DNA of 7,035 bases from JAZRWQ01 sp045599805 (GCA_045599805.1 JAZRWQ010000093.1:1-7035), one strand, 5' to 3'. Numbered from the stretch's first letter, positions 1-5,393 are shown. The notes: generated by a model not told the origin, from the sequence alone. A program made the numbers and translations.

Positions 1-164
1 ACAACCTCGGTTCTATCACCGGCGGTATGACCTCCACTCCTGCGCTTGGTACTCTTATCCATGTTGCAAAGTCTGAAGACGTTGCCTCCGCTTACGCTGC
101 AACCTATCCTATTGCGCTCATAGCGGTCGTGCTCGTATCGCAATTCTTAATAATTCTATTCTAA
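1..164 (+). CDS. AspT/YidE-family putative transporter, C-terminal end (partial)
   Basis: Reading from base 3, 53 codons run to a TAA stop at 162-164; the gene starts left of the window. The fragment contains GGMTSTPALGTL, then YAATYPIALI, and ends in a hydrophobic helix (IALIAVVLVSQFLIILF). The small-residue GxxTxTPAL segment followed by YAxxYP and a last membrane helix is, as I recall it, the signature of each half of the aspartate:alanine exchanger/YidE-YbjL family (Asp-Al_Ex domain), whose members are membrane transporters of mostly unknown substrate. The strong terminator begins 7 bases after the stop, so this is the last gene of its transcript. Only the last helix and loop are visible, so the substrate cannot be judged. 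Another transporter family with a similar Gly/Thr/Pro motif is possible. Confidence 0.7.
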   Translation, partial: NLGSITGGMTSTPALGTLIHVAKSEDVASAYAATYPIALIAVVLVSQFLIILF

Positions 165-167
165 CTG

Positions 168-204
168 AAAAGACCTCCGAAAATTCGGAGGTCTTTTTTT
201 TGTT
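168..204. terminator. Bidirectional intrinsic terminator between the transporter and the DUF523 gene
   Basis: The arms are GACCTCCGA (172-180) and TCGGAGGTC (185-193), 9 bp with an AAAT loop, followed by eight T (194-201). The + strand side ends the transporter transcript. The 5' side carries GAAAA, so the - strand transcript of the DUF523 gene meets the same stem followed by a short TCTTTTC tract. The strong direction is +; the - strand tract is weaker. Confidence 0.93.
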
Positions 205-206
205 TA

Positions 207-638
207 TTATTTTATTTTGTCAAGCTCTTCTTCGCTGTAAACGGCTATGCCGTTGTTTAACAGCAGTTCGGTCGTTACGCCGTTGCCGGGTGTTTTGTTT
301 CCGGTAAATGTCCCGTCATAAATAAGCCCGTGCCCGCAGGAAGGACTTTTAGCTTTAAGTATCGCATAATCGGCTTTGAGCGTTTTCGCAAGATAAAGTG
401 CCGTATTTGCGCCCTTCATATATTGCTCTGTTACGTCGGTTCCATCCGACATTATAACCCTGTCGCCAACTCTTTCGGAGGGCAGGCGAGGGGTGGACAA
501 TCCCCCCATCTGTTCGGGGCAAACGGGAATTATCTCATTGTTTTCTTTTAATTTCAGTATTTCTTCGTTGGGGCATCCGTCATTTTTATATCTGCACTCA
601 CAGCCTAAAAGGCAGGCGCTTACAAGTATTCTTGCCAT
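207..638 (-). CDS. DUF523 / TudS-like protein, candidate iron-sulfur thiouracil desulfidase
   Basis: A 143-residue cytosolic protein. The start is the ATG at 638-636, giving MARILVSACLLG; AAAGGAG ends 7 nt upstream, and the longer in-frame extension to 695 has no ribosome site and would cover the promoter. Motifs in order: SACLLGCECRY (7-17), PVCPEQMGGL (38-47) with PRLPSE (50-55), and AKSPSCG (96-102). This is the DUF523 pattern. Family knowledge: the characterised member TudS uses three cysteines to hold a [4Fe-4S] cluster with one open iron site and converts 2-thiouracil to uracil; here C9, C40 and C101 are the matching cysteines. Further cysteines at 13, 15 and 22 cluster near the N terminus. 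The gene is divergent from upp, followed by the uracil permease, so uracil recovery from thiolated bases is a reasonable inference. Family membership is firm; the substrate is not, as most DUF523 proteins are untested. Confidence 0.85.
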   Translation of the reverse strand: MARILVSACLLGCECRYKNDGCPNEEILKLKENNEIIPVCPEQMGGLSTPRLPSERVGDRVIMSDGTDVTEQYMKGANTALYLAKTLKADYAILKAKSPSCGHGLIYDGTFTGNKTPGNGVTTELLLNNGIAVYSEEELDKIK

Positions 639-666
639 ATCATATCTCCTTTTGAATTCTAAAAAA

Positions 667-695
667 AGTATATCACAGTAAATATATTCCGTCAA
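667..695 (-). promoter_or_regulatory. Promoter of the DUF523/TudS-like gene
   Basis: On the - strand, the -35 box TTGACG (695-690) and the -10 box TATACT (672-667) are 17 bp apart, with TGTGA just before the -10 (extended -10). Transcription would start near 660, giving a short leader with AAAGGAG before the ATG at 638. Confidence 0.8.
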
Positions 696-701
696 TCAAA
701 A

Positions 702-709
702 AGACGTCT
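702..709. promoter_or_regulatory. Small palindrome centred between two divergent promoters (possible operator)
   Basis: AGACGTCT is a perfect 8-bp palindrome lying almost exactly midway between the back-to-back -35 boxes of the DUF523 gene (690-695) and upp (715-720). The position suits a shared regulator site, but the palindrome does not extend further and an 8-bp palindrome can arise by chance. No regulator is recognised. Confidence 0.25.
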
Positions 710-714
710 GCGTA

Positions 715-743
715 TTGCAAGTTATCGCTTAATGTGATAAAAT
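715..743 (+). promoter_or_regulatory. upp promoter
   Basis: TTGCAA (715-720), 17 bp, then TAAAAT (738-743), with TGTGA directly before the -10 (TG at 735-736, extended -10). The expected start near 750 leaves a leader of about 26 nt with the ribosome site AAGGAG at 763-768, 7 nt before the ATG. The leader is too short for an attenuator. Confidence 0.8.
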
Positions 744-775
744 AATTTAAAATAGCATAAATAAGGAGAAAAACA

Positions 776-1435
776 ATGGACGAATTTCTTAAAAATACGG
801 TAATATTCGATCATCCTCTTATCAAGCACAAGGTAACGCATCTTTGTGACGTACGCACCGGCTCAAAGGAATTCTGCGAGCTTGTTGAGGAGCTTGCAAC
901 CTTAATGGGCTATGAAGCTTTGAAAAATCTTCCGCTTAAGAATATCGAGGTTCAGGCTCCGCTTGAAATGATAACCTCTCCCGTGCTTGCCGAGGATTTC
1001 ACGATAATACCCATTCTGCGCGCCGGACTCGGCATGGTTGACGGCATCCGTAAGCTTTGCCCGACTGCTAAGGTAGGACATATCGGTCTTTACCGCGATG
1101 AGGAAACCCTTGAGCCCAAGCAGTATTATTTCAAACTGCCCGTAGATGTTGCCGACGGTATGGTAATAATCGTCGATCCCGCTTTGGCTACCGGTGTCAG
1201 TGCCGATGCCGCAATAAAACTCGTAAAAGAGGCAGGCTGCACAAATATCAAATTTATGTGCATTTTCGCCGCAAAACAGGGACTTGAGCTTGTGTATAAG
1301 AATCATCCCGATGTAACCGTTTACGCCGCAAAATATTCCTCCCGTCCGCTTAACGACAAGGGATATATCCTTGACGCTGCAGGCGATGCCGGTGACAGAG
1401 TAAGCGGCACATGCAGTTATAAACCCCAGTAAATC
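776..1435 (+). CDS. upp: Uracil phosphoribosyltransferase, divergent active-site loops
   Basis: A 218-residue cytosolic enzyme of pyrimidine salvage; the family makes UMP and pyrophosphate from uracil and PRPP. Recognisable parts: DHPLIKHKVTHL (12-23), ILRAGLGMVDG (80-90), GHIGLYRDEETLEP (101-114), the PRPP loop VDPALATGVSA (133-143) and the C-terminal GYILDAAGDAGDR (196-208). The start ATG has AAGGAG 7 nt upstream. Odd points against the usual family sequence as I know it: the PRPP loop is normally DPMLATGGS, so M becomes A and the second G becomes V; the uracil loop normally reads GYIxPGLGDAGDRxFGT, but here PGL is DAA and the later F is S; the segment before LND reads KYSSRP where IDxx is usual, one residue longer; and the C terminus runs past FGTK with CSYKPQ (usual length about 208-210). 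The fold is clear; substrate range or activity may differ. No intrinsic terminator follows, so transcripts can read into the permease leader. Confidence 0.88.
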
Positions 1436-1455
1436 CGGTCGAAAAATATAGAAAA

Positions 1456-1469
1456 AGTTTGAATAAACT
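1456..1469. other. Weak 5-bp hairpin after upp, not a terminator
   Basis: AGTTT (1456-1460) and AAACT (1465-1469) flank a GAAT loop. The stem is AT-rich and no T-tract follows, so it should not stop transcription. Its weakness is the reason to expect read-through from upp into the uraA leader. Confidence 0.4.
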
Positions 1470-1471
1470 CG

Positions 1472-1500
1472 TTGACTTTAAGCGGTCAATGTGTTACCAT
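1472..1500 (+). promoter_or_regulatory. uraA promoter
   Basis: TTGACT (1472-1477), 17 bp, then TACCAT (1495-1500), with TGTGT just before the -10 (TG at 1492-1493, extended -10). The -10 is poor, which the TG extension may offset. TTGAC (1472-1476) is repeated inverted as GTCAA at 1485-1489, so the -35 lies in a short inverted repeat. Transcription from about 1507 would give a leader of about 130 nt containing the attenuator. Confidence 0.65.
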
Positions 1501-1523
1501 ATTATTAACAAAATACATAAAAA

Positions 1524-1556
1524 ATCTTTAATCCAATACAGAGATATTGGCAAGAT
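1524..1556 (+). promoter_or_regulatory. PyrR-type binding loop (anti-antiterminator) in the uraA leader
   Basis: The RNA can fold into a lower stem ATCTT (1524-1528)/AAGAT (1552-1556), an asymmetric internal loop (TAAT on the 5' side, C on the 3' side), an upper stem CCAATA (1533-1538)/TATTGG (1545-1550) and a CAGAGA hexaloop (1539-1544). Family knowledge: the PyrR binding loop has a 5'-biased internal bulge and an upper stem capped by a CNGNGA hexaloop, within ARUCCNGNGAGGYU. Here hexaloop, purine position and overall architecture match, while the loop-closing C-G and U-G pairs are replaced by A-U and U-A. UMP-bound PyrR would hold this hairpin and favour the terminator downstream. The gene for PyrR itself is not in the window. 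Confidence 0.7.
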
Positions 1557-1591
1557 GAAAGTACACAGTAAGTAGGATTGCGCCTTGCCAA
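1547..1591 (+). promoter_or_regulatory. Antiterminator pairing in the uraA leader
   Basis: TTGGCAAG (1547-1554) is perfectly complementary over 8 bp to CTTGCCAA (1584-1591). The left segment is the 3' half of the binding-loop hairpin and the right segment is the 5' arm of the terminator. The pairing therefore excludes both, which is the three-state logic of PyrR attenuation: with no PyrR bound, this pair can form and transcription continues into uraA. Confidence 0.7.
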
Positions 1592-1613
1592 ATTATATTG
1601 GCAAGGCTTTTTT
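1582..1613 (+). terminator. Attenuator terminator upstream of uraA
   Basis: GCCTTGCCAA (1582-1591) and TTGGCAAGGC (1598-1607) form a 10-bp stem with an ATTATA loop, followed by six T (1608-1613). It sits only 25 bases before the uraA ATG and downstream of the uraA promoter, so it acts as a conditional stop and not as the end of upp alone. RNAs started at the upp promoter would meet it too. Confidence 0.9.
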
Positions 1614-1638
1614 ATGAAAAAAAATAAGGAGTATCATC

Positions 1639-3027
1639 ATGAAACTTATCTACGGTGTAGAAGACAAACCCAAGTTCGGCAAAGTTTTAGTTTTCGCATT
1701 CCAACAGATGATAGCAATTATGGCAGCAACCCTGCTTGTTCCTATCATTGTGTCCTCTATGGGCCTGGAAGCTGACCCTGCAGCAGCACTTTTCGGCGCA
1801 GGTATCGGCACTCTCGTTTATATCCTGTGCACCAAGCGCCGCAGCCCCGTATTTTTAGGCAGCTCGTTCACATTCATTCCTGCTTACACAGTAACCATCG
1901 GTCAGAATTACGGTTATTGGGGCATAATTTTAGGCGTACTTATGGCGGGCCTCGTTTATGTCGTAATAGCTCTTATCATCAAGTTTGCCGGTTCTGCATG
2001 GGTTAATAAGCTTATGCCTCCTGCAATCGTTGGTCCCATAGTTGCTCTTATCGGTCTGTCTTTGTCCGGCACCGCAACTTCCTGGATGTCCTCCAACGGC
2101 GGTGATACTTATAACTTCATATATATCATAATCGGTCTGTTTACCTTCTTCGCAATCGTATTCACATCAATAAAGGGCAGTAAATTCGTTAAACAGATTC
2201 CCTTTATCGTAGGTATCGGCGCAGGTTATGTATTCGCTCTTATCCTTACCCTTATCGGTATGGCTGCAAATGTTGAAGCTCTTCAGGTACTCAGCTTTGA
2301 GCCCTTCAAGGCAGTATTCGGCAACTTCTCTTTCACCTCAATACTGGACTATCCGAAGTTCTTCTTCCTCAAAGCAATACAGACTAACGGCACCTATCCT
2401 CTCGATTGGTCTGCAATAGGCAACCTTGCTCTTATCTACGTTCCCATCGGTGTTGTTGAGCTTGCTCAGCATATCGGTGACCATAAGAATCTCGGCTCTA
2501 TTATCGAGCGCGATCTTATCACCGACCCCGGCCTTGACAGAACTCTGGTAGGCGACGGCGTGGGCTCCATCATCGGCACCCTTTTCGGTGGCTGTGCAAA
2601 CACTACCTACGGCGAATCCATCGGCTGCGTAGCTATCAGCGGCAACGCATCTATCGTAACCCTTATTACTACCGGTATCGGCTGTATGCTCCTTTCCTTC
2701 TTCACACCCTTCGTTGCACTTATCAACTCCATTCCCAAGTGCGTTATGGGCGGCGCCTGCGTAGCTCTCTACGGTTTCATTGCCGTAAGCGGTCTGCAGA
2801 TGCTCAAGAAGGTTGACCTTTCCGATAACAGAAATCTTTATGTAGTTAGCGCCATCCTCGTATGCGGTATTGGCGGACTTACCTTTGAATTCGGCCACAA
2901 TGCCCTCACCGGCGGCTCCATGTTCTCCATAACCGCTCTTGCTGCTGCATTTATCGTAGGTATCGTTACCAATCTTATTGTAAACAACGGCAAGCTGGGT
3001 GCTCCCGAAGACAAAGAAGACAAATAA
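1639..3027 (+). CDS. uraA: Uracil permease (NCS2/UraA family)
   Basis: A 462-residue polytopic inner-membrane protein with many hydrophobic helices, expected to import uracil with protons. The start ATG has AAGGAG (1626-1631) 7 nt upstream. Key positions, aligned by eye to E. coli UraA: GSSFTF (74-79) gives F77 for F73; GVVELAQHIGDH (271-282) gives E274 and H278 for the uracil-binding E241 and H245; and NTTYGESIG (321-329) gives G325 and E326 for G289 and E290. All known uracil-contact residues are therefore kept. DLITDPGLDR (292-301) and PKCVMGG (366-372) are further family landmarks. It is longer than E. coli UraA (about 429), partly from insertions around 145-160 and 235-255. The C-terminal tail is acidic/basic (APEDKEDK) and cytosolic. 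The PyrR-type leader and the upp neighbour support uracil over purine substrates. The gene is equivalent to pyrP in Bacillus. Confidence 0.93.
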   Translation: MKLIYGVEDKPKFGKVLVFAFQQMIAIMAATLLVPIIVSSMGLEADPAAALFGAGIGTLVYILCTKRRSPVFLGSSFTFIPAYTVTIGQNYGYWGIILGVLMAGLVYVVIALIIKFAGSAWVNKLMPPAIVGPIVALIGLSLSGTATSWMSSNGGDTYNFIYIIIGLFTFFAIVFTSIKGSKFVKQIPFIVGIGAGYVFALILTLIGMAANVEALQVLSFEPFKAVFGNFSFTSILDYPKFFFLKAIQTNGTYPLDWSAIGNLALIYVPIGVVELAQHIGDHKNLGSIIERDLITDPGLDRTLVGDGVGSIIGTLFGGCANTTYGESIGCVAISGNASIVTLITTGIGCMLLSFFTPFVALINSIPKCVMGGACVALYGFIAVSGLQMLKKVDLSDNRNLYVVSAILVCGIGGLTFEFGHNALTGGSMFSITALAAAFIVGIVTNLIVNNGKLGAPEDKEDK

Positions 3028-3059
3028 TGAATTATTTGATTCACATTTAAATTCTCCAT

Positions 3060-3099
3060 AAAAAATCACCGGGTGTTTTGATACACCCGGTGATTTTTT
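3060..3099. terminator. Bidirectional terminator between uraA and the DapF-superfamily gene
   Basis: TCACCGGGTGT (3066-3076) and ACACCCGGTGA (3083-3093) form an 11-bp stem with a TTTGAT loop. Six T follow on the + side (3094-3099) and five or more A precede on the 5' side (3061-3065), so both strands carry stem plus T-tract. The stop codon of the - strand gene (3100-3098) lies inside the + strand T-tract. Confidence 0.95.
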
Positions 3100-3922
3100 A
3101 TATATTAAGTTCAATTTCATATTCGCCGCAGATTACTATCTGTCCGGTAAGCGAGCAGTTTATTATTTTTGTGCCGTCAAATGTCACGGCACTTCTGAGT
3201 ACGCCTCCCGGCTGTGATATCGGCAAATCGGGAATAACGCTTCCGAGCATTGATGATAAAGCGCATACAACTGCCGCCGTACCGCTTCCGCAGCTCGATT
3301 CCCTCAATGCCGTTTTTGTCTGCTCTATAAATACAAGGGGAGAGAGGCTTTTTTTGGTGCGGTCAAAGAACATAAGACCTATGCACGGGGATGTTATGCC
3401 GTAAGATTCAAGTATCTCTTTTGCGGGTATTATCAGCCTCGGTTCGGGAGTGATCGCATCCCACATAACTAAATGAGCTATGCCTTCATATTCAACTACG
3501 CTTACCTTTCCGAGGTATTTGTTGTCTGCATGGTAAATGTTTTTCGGCAGCGGCATCTCTGCAACGGCAACACAGCTTTTTTTGTCGCCCGGTATGATTA
3601 TTACGTTTTCCGTGCCTTCGTTTCCCGATATTTCAACGGGCACCTTTATCATTCCTGTTGTCGGTGCGTATTTGTCGGAAAGCAAAAGATATGCGGCAAA
3701 GCATCTTAAAGCATTGCCCGAAAACTCGCCGCACATCATCTGAAGTCTTGCGCGTGACGTTTTGTTTTGCGGCTTTTCGATAAAGCCTGCACGCTCAATT
3801 TCCGCGTGTTCATCTGCAATAAGCGCCGCACCGATTTTTGCGTAATCTTTTCGGTCAATATTGTCCTTTACCATCGCTATCGTGTTTCCGCTTGCGTCGG
3901 CTTTTATATAGTGTATTTTCAT
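3098..3922 (-). CDS. DapF-superfamily amino acid racemase/epimerase, CntK-like, with Cys-to-Ser at the first catalytic site
   Basis: A 274-residue cytosolic protein of the diaminopimelate epimerase fold. The start ATG (3922-3920) has AAAGG 8 nt upstream. Visible motifs: KADASGNTIAMV (8-19), GFIEKP (46-51), MMCGEFSGNALRC (62-74), a His in GIAHLVMW (147-154), GLMFFD (182-187), ESSCGSGTAA (208-217) and SQPGG (236-240). Canonical DapF has GLGNDF, MCGNGxRC and ERGxGETxACGTGA; the version here instead resembles, from memory, the staphylococcal histidine racemase CntK (SGN, NEFCGNA, ENSCGSGTAS, HQPGG). The second catalytic cysteine is present (C211). At the first site, where the family has Cys before GN, this protein has Ser68; Cys64 lies four residues earlier. 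Annotating it simply as dapF for lysine or peptidoglycan synthesis would be unsafe. Neighbours give no pathway: nothing resembling the CntL/CntM staphylopine genes is present. Substrate unknown; racemase, epimerase or dehydratase chemistry are all possible. Confidence 0.8.
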   Translation of the reverse strand: MKIHYIKADASGNTIAMVKDNIDRKDYAKIGAALIADEHAEIERAGFIEKPQNKTSRARLQMMCGEFSGNALRCFAAYLLLSDKYAPTTGMIKVPVEISGNEGTENVIIIPGDKKSCVAVAEMPLPKNIYHADNKYLGKVSVVEYEGIAHLVMWDAITPEPRLIIPAKEILESYGITSPCIGLMFFDRTKKSLSPLVFIEQTKTALRESSCGSGTAAVVCALSSMLGSVIPDLPISQPGGVLRSAVTFDGTKIINCSLTGQIVICGEYEIELNI

Positions 3923-3952
3923 GTTTTTGACCTTTCATCGTTATTTAAATAT

Positions 3953-3981
3953 ATTATACTACGTTTTTATGAAAATTGAAA
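3953..3981 (-). promoter_or_regulatory. Promoter of the CntK-like gene
   Basis: On the - strand, TATAAT (3958-3953) is a perfect -10, with TTTCAA (3981-3976) as a weak -35 at 17 bp. Unlike the other promoters in the window it lacks the TGTGN extension. The expected start near 3946 gives a leader of about 24 nt. Confidence 0.65.
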
Positions 3982-4095
3982 GTTTTTTCGTGTGTATCAT
4001 AAAAACCGATGTTTTAGCGACACGCAAAAAATTGAATAAAAAATGCTTAATAGTAAAAAATATCCATAAATAGGGCTGACGATAGGTGTGAAAAC

Positions 4096-4124
4096 TTGAA
4101 AAAATGTGCTTTTTGTGGTAAAAT
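4096..4124 (+). promoter_or_regulatory. Promoter of the secreted CHAP-like protein gene
   Basis: TTGAAA (4096-4101), 17 bp, then TAAAAT (4119-4124), preceded by TGTGG (TG at 4116-4117, extended -10). It is followed by a short leader with GGAGG (4142-4146), 8 nt before a GTG start. The AT-rich stretch 3982-4090 between this and the divergent promoter shows no gene and no convincing operator. Confidence 0.78.
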
Positions 4125-4154
4125 ACTTAAGAATAAAAATCGGAGGCATACCTT

Positions 4155-5393
4155 GTGAAAAGAAAATTTACAGTAATGCTGCTTGTAATTATCATGATTA
4201 TTGCAGTATTGCCGATATCATCTCCGGTATCAGCTCAATCGTCATGGTCGCTAACAGACGTTGACGTAAGCGAGTATACCGATGATGAATATATGCAGAA
4301 AAAACTTACCGAAACATTTAACGCGATGCCGTCAAGCTTTTTAGGACCCGATGGCAACAGTCTTGAATTCGGCGGTGCAACCGGCTGTCTCGGCTATGCG
4401 CGCTGGGCATTTTATCAGCTTTTCGGTCTGTACGACAATAAGGGGGATAATACTCCCGGCTATTTCCATAAATACAGTTTTGACAATAACACAATAAAAC
4501 CCGTAACCACTCCGGAAGAGCTCCGAAGTGAGTTCAGTCAGCTAAACGTCAAGCTCGGCTCCATGGTTTGCTATTTCTATACAAGCGGATCACAGAGCGA
4601 TCACAGCATGATATATCTCAAAAGCACCGATGACGGCATGTATTTCCTTCATGCAAACTGGTGCGGAAACTGTAATGTTTTAATCAGCTTCTTCACATGG
4701 GAAGATATGATGAACTATTTCGGTCAGCCTGCGGTAATTGAAGTACCGTGGGACTATCCCGGAGAAACTCCCGTGTATACGTCTTCACTCAAAATGATGG
4801 GTAAGGATGGAGTATATGTGGGTGAACGAAGCAAATACAGCCTGCTTGTAAAGCCCGAAAACGTTTCCGTAAAGGGCGTTGTGTGGAACGTAAATAATAT
4901 TACCGGCGAAGCTGTAATCGATTCCTGCGGCAATCTTACGGCAATAAAACCGGGACTCGTTACCGTTACCGCCACTGCGCGAGACGGTTCGGGTTATTCG
5001 GCTTCAAAAACGGTAAAACTTTGTAAGAATTTTGATATAATCAATGCCTGCGCATTACTGCGAAACGATGATTCCATCGTGCTGCGCTGGGACGTCTGCT
5101 CGATAGCAGACGGCTACTGTGTTTATACGTCGGATGATCCCGCCGGTGATTTTGAGCTCGCGGCAACCTGTACCTCCGGCGATGTTAACAGCATTTCACT
5201 TCCGCTTACTTCAGGTATGCATAGTTATTATAAGGTATGCGCATACCGTATGATAGCCGGCAAAATCCATTACGGCACTCAATGCAGTTTCTTTGCGGTC
5301 AATACTGAAAATTCCATCCCCGCCGCAACGCCGTATCTTCCTTCGCAGTCGGTATCCATTATGAATGGATTTATAATTAACGATATTCTGTAA
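4155..5393 (+). CDS. Secreted CHAP/NlpC-P60-like protein with Ig-like (Big_2) and FN3-like domains
   Basis: A 412-residue protein starting at GTG, chosen because GGAGG lies 8 nt upstream and the KRK plus hydrophobic run (3-20) ends in PVSA|QSS (about 27/28), a typical Sec signal peptide. Residues about 45-197 look like a papain-like CHAP/NlpC-P60 amidase or peptidase domain: GATGCLGYARWAFYQLFG (74-91) with candidate nucleophile C78, DHSMIYL (149-155) with H150, and FLHANW (164-169) with N168 as a possible third residue. Residues about 208-290 match a bacterial Ig-like group 2 repeat (VVWNVNN, IDSCGNLTAIKPGLVTVTA, DGSGYSAS). Residues about 293-384 look like fibronectin type III (IVLRWDVCSIADGYCVYTS, YYKVCAY, GKIHYG). 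No LPxTG, SLH, dockerin or membrane anchor is seen, so it is probably released or loosely wall-bound. The mature chain has twelve cysteines, including WCGNC (169-173) beside the catalytic region. It likely cleaves peptidoglycan or peptide/amide bonds outside the cell; the substrate is unknown. Confidence 0.8.
   Translation: MKRKFTVMLLVIIMIIAVLPISSPVSAQSSWSLTDVDVSEYTDDEYMQKKLTETFNAMPSSFLGPDGNSLEFGGATGCLGYARWAFYQLFGLYDNKGDNTPGYFHKYSFDNNTIKPVTTPEELRSEFSQLNVKLGSMVCYFYTSGSQSDHSMIYLKSTDDGMYFLHANWCGNCNVLISFFTWEDMMNYFGQPAVIEVPWDYPGETPVYTSSLKMMGKDGVYVGERSKYSLLVKPENVSVKGVVWNVNNITGEAVIDSCGNLTAIKPGLVTVTATARDGSGYSASKTVKLCKNFDIINACALLRNDDSIVLRWDVCSIADGYCVYTSDDPAGDFELAATCTSGDVNSISLPLTSGMHSYYKVCAYRMIAGKIHYGTQCSFFAVNTENSIPAATPYLPSQSVSIMNGFIINDIL

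Noticed and set aside
639..695. A longer N terminus for the DUF523 protein starting at 695
   Set aside because: It would translate through the -10 region, has no ribosome site, and the family begins at MARILVSACLLG.
1555..1575. A six-codon leader reading frame (ATG AAA GTA CAC AGT AAG TAG) between the binding loop and the attenuator terminator
   Set aside because: No good ribosome site precedes it, its codons carry no pyrimidine- or amino-acid-sensing pattern, and the hairpin competition already explains the leader without translation.
1501..1640. Purine or other known metabolite riboswitch upstream of a nucleobase permease
   Set aside because: The conserved purine aptamer core and its three-way junction are not present; the only ordered structures are the PyrR-like loop, antiterminator and terminator.
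2338..3120. A 260-codon open frame on the - strand opposite uraA
   Set aside because: It is antisense to a strongly conserved permease, crosses the shared terminator hairpin, and its translation resembles no protein family; it is a shadow of uraA codon usage.
3098..3922. Plain housekeeping diaminopimelate epimerase (dapF)
   Set aside because: The canonical MCGNGxRC and ERGxGETxACGTGA motifs are absent or altered and the first catalytic cysteine position is serine.
3985..4025. Imperfect dyad CGTGT...ACACG with inner AAAA/TTTT in the divergent spacer before the secreted protein gene
   Set aside because: The arms are short and AT-rich, the inner pairing is broken, and the site is not aligned with either promoter.
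4659..4673. WCGNC as a thioredoxin-like redox active site
   Set aside because: The string lies inside a papain-like domain with no thioredoxin fold pattern around it; it is noted only as a cysteine pair.
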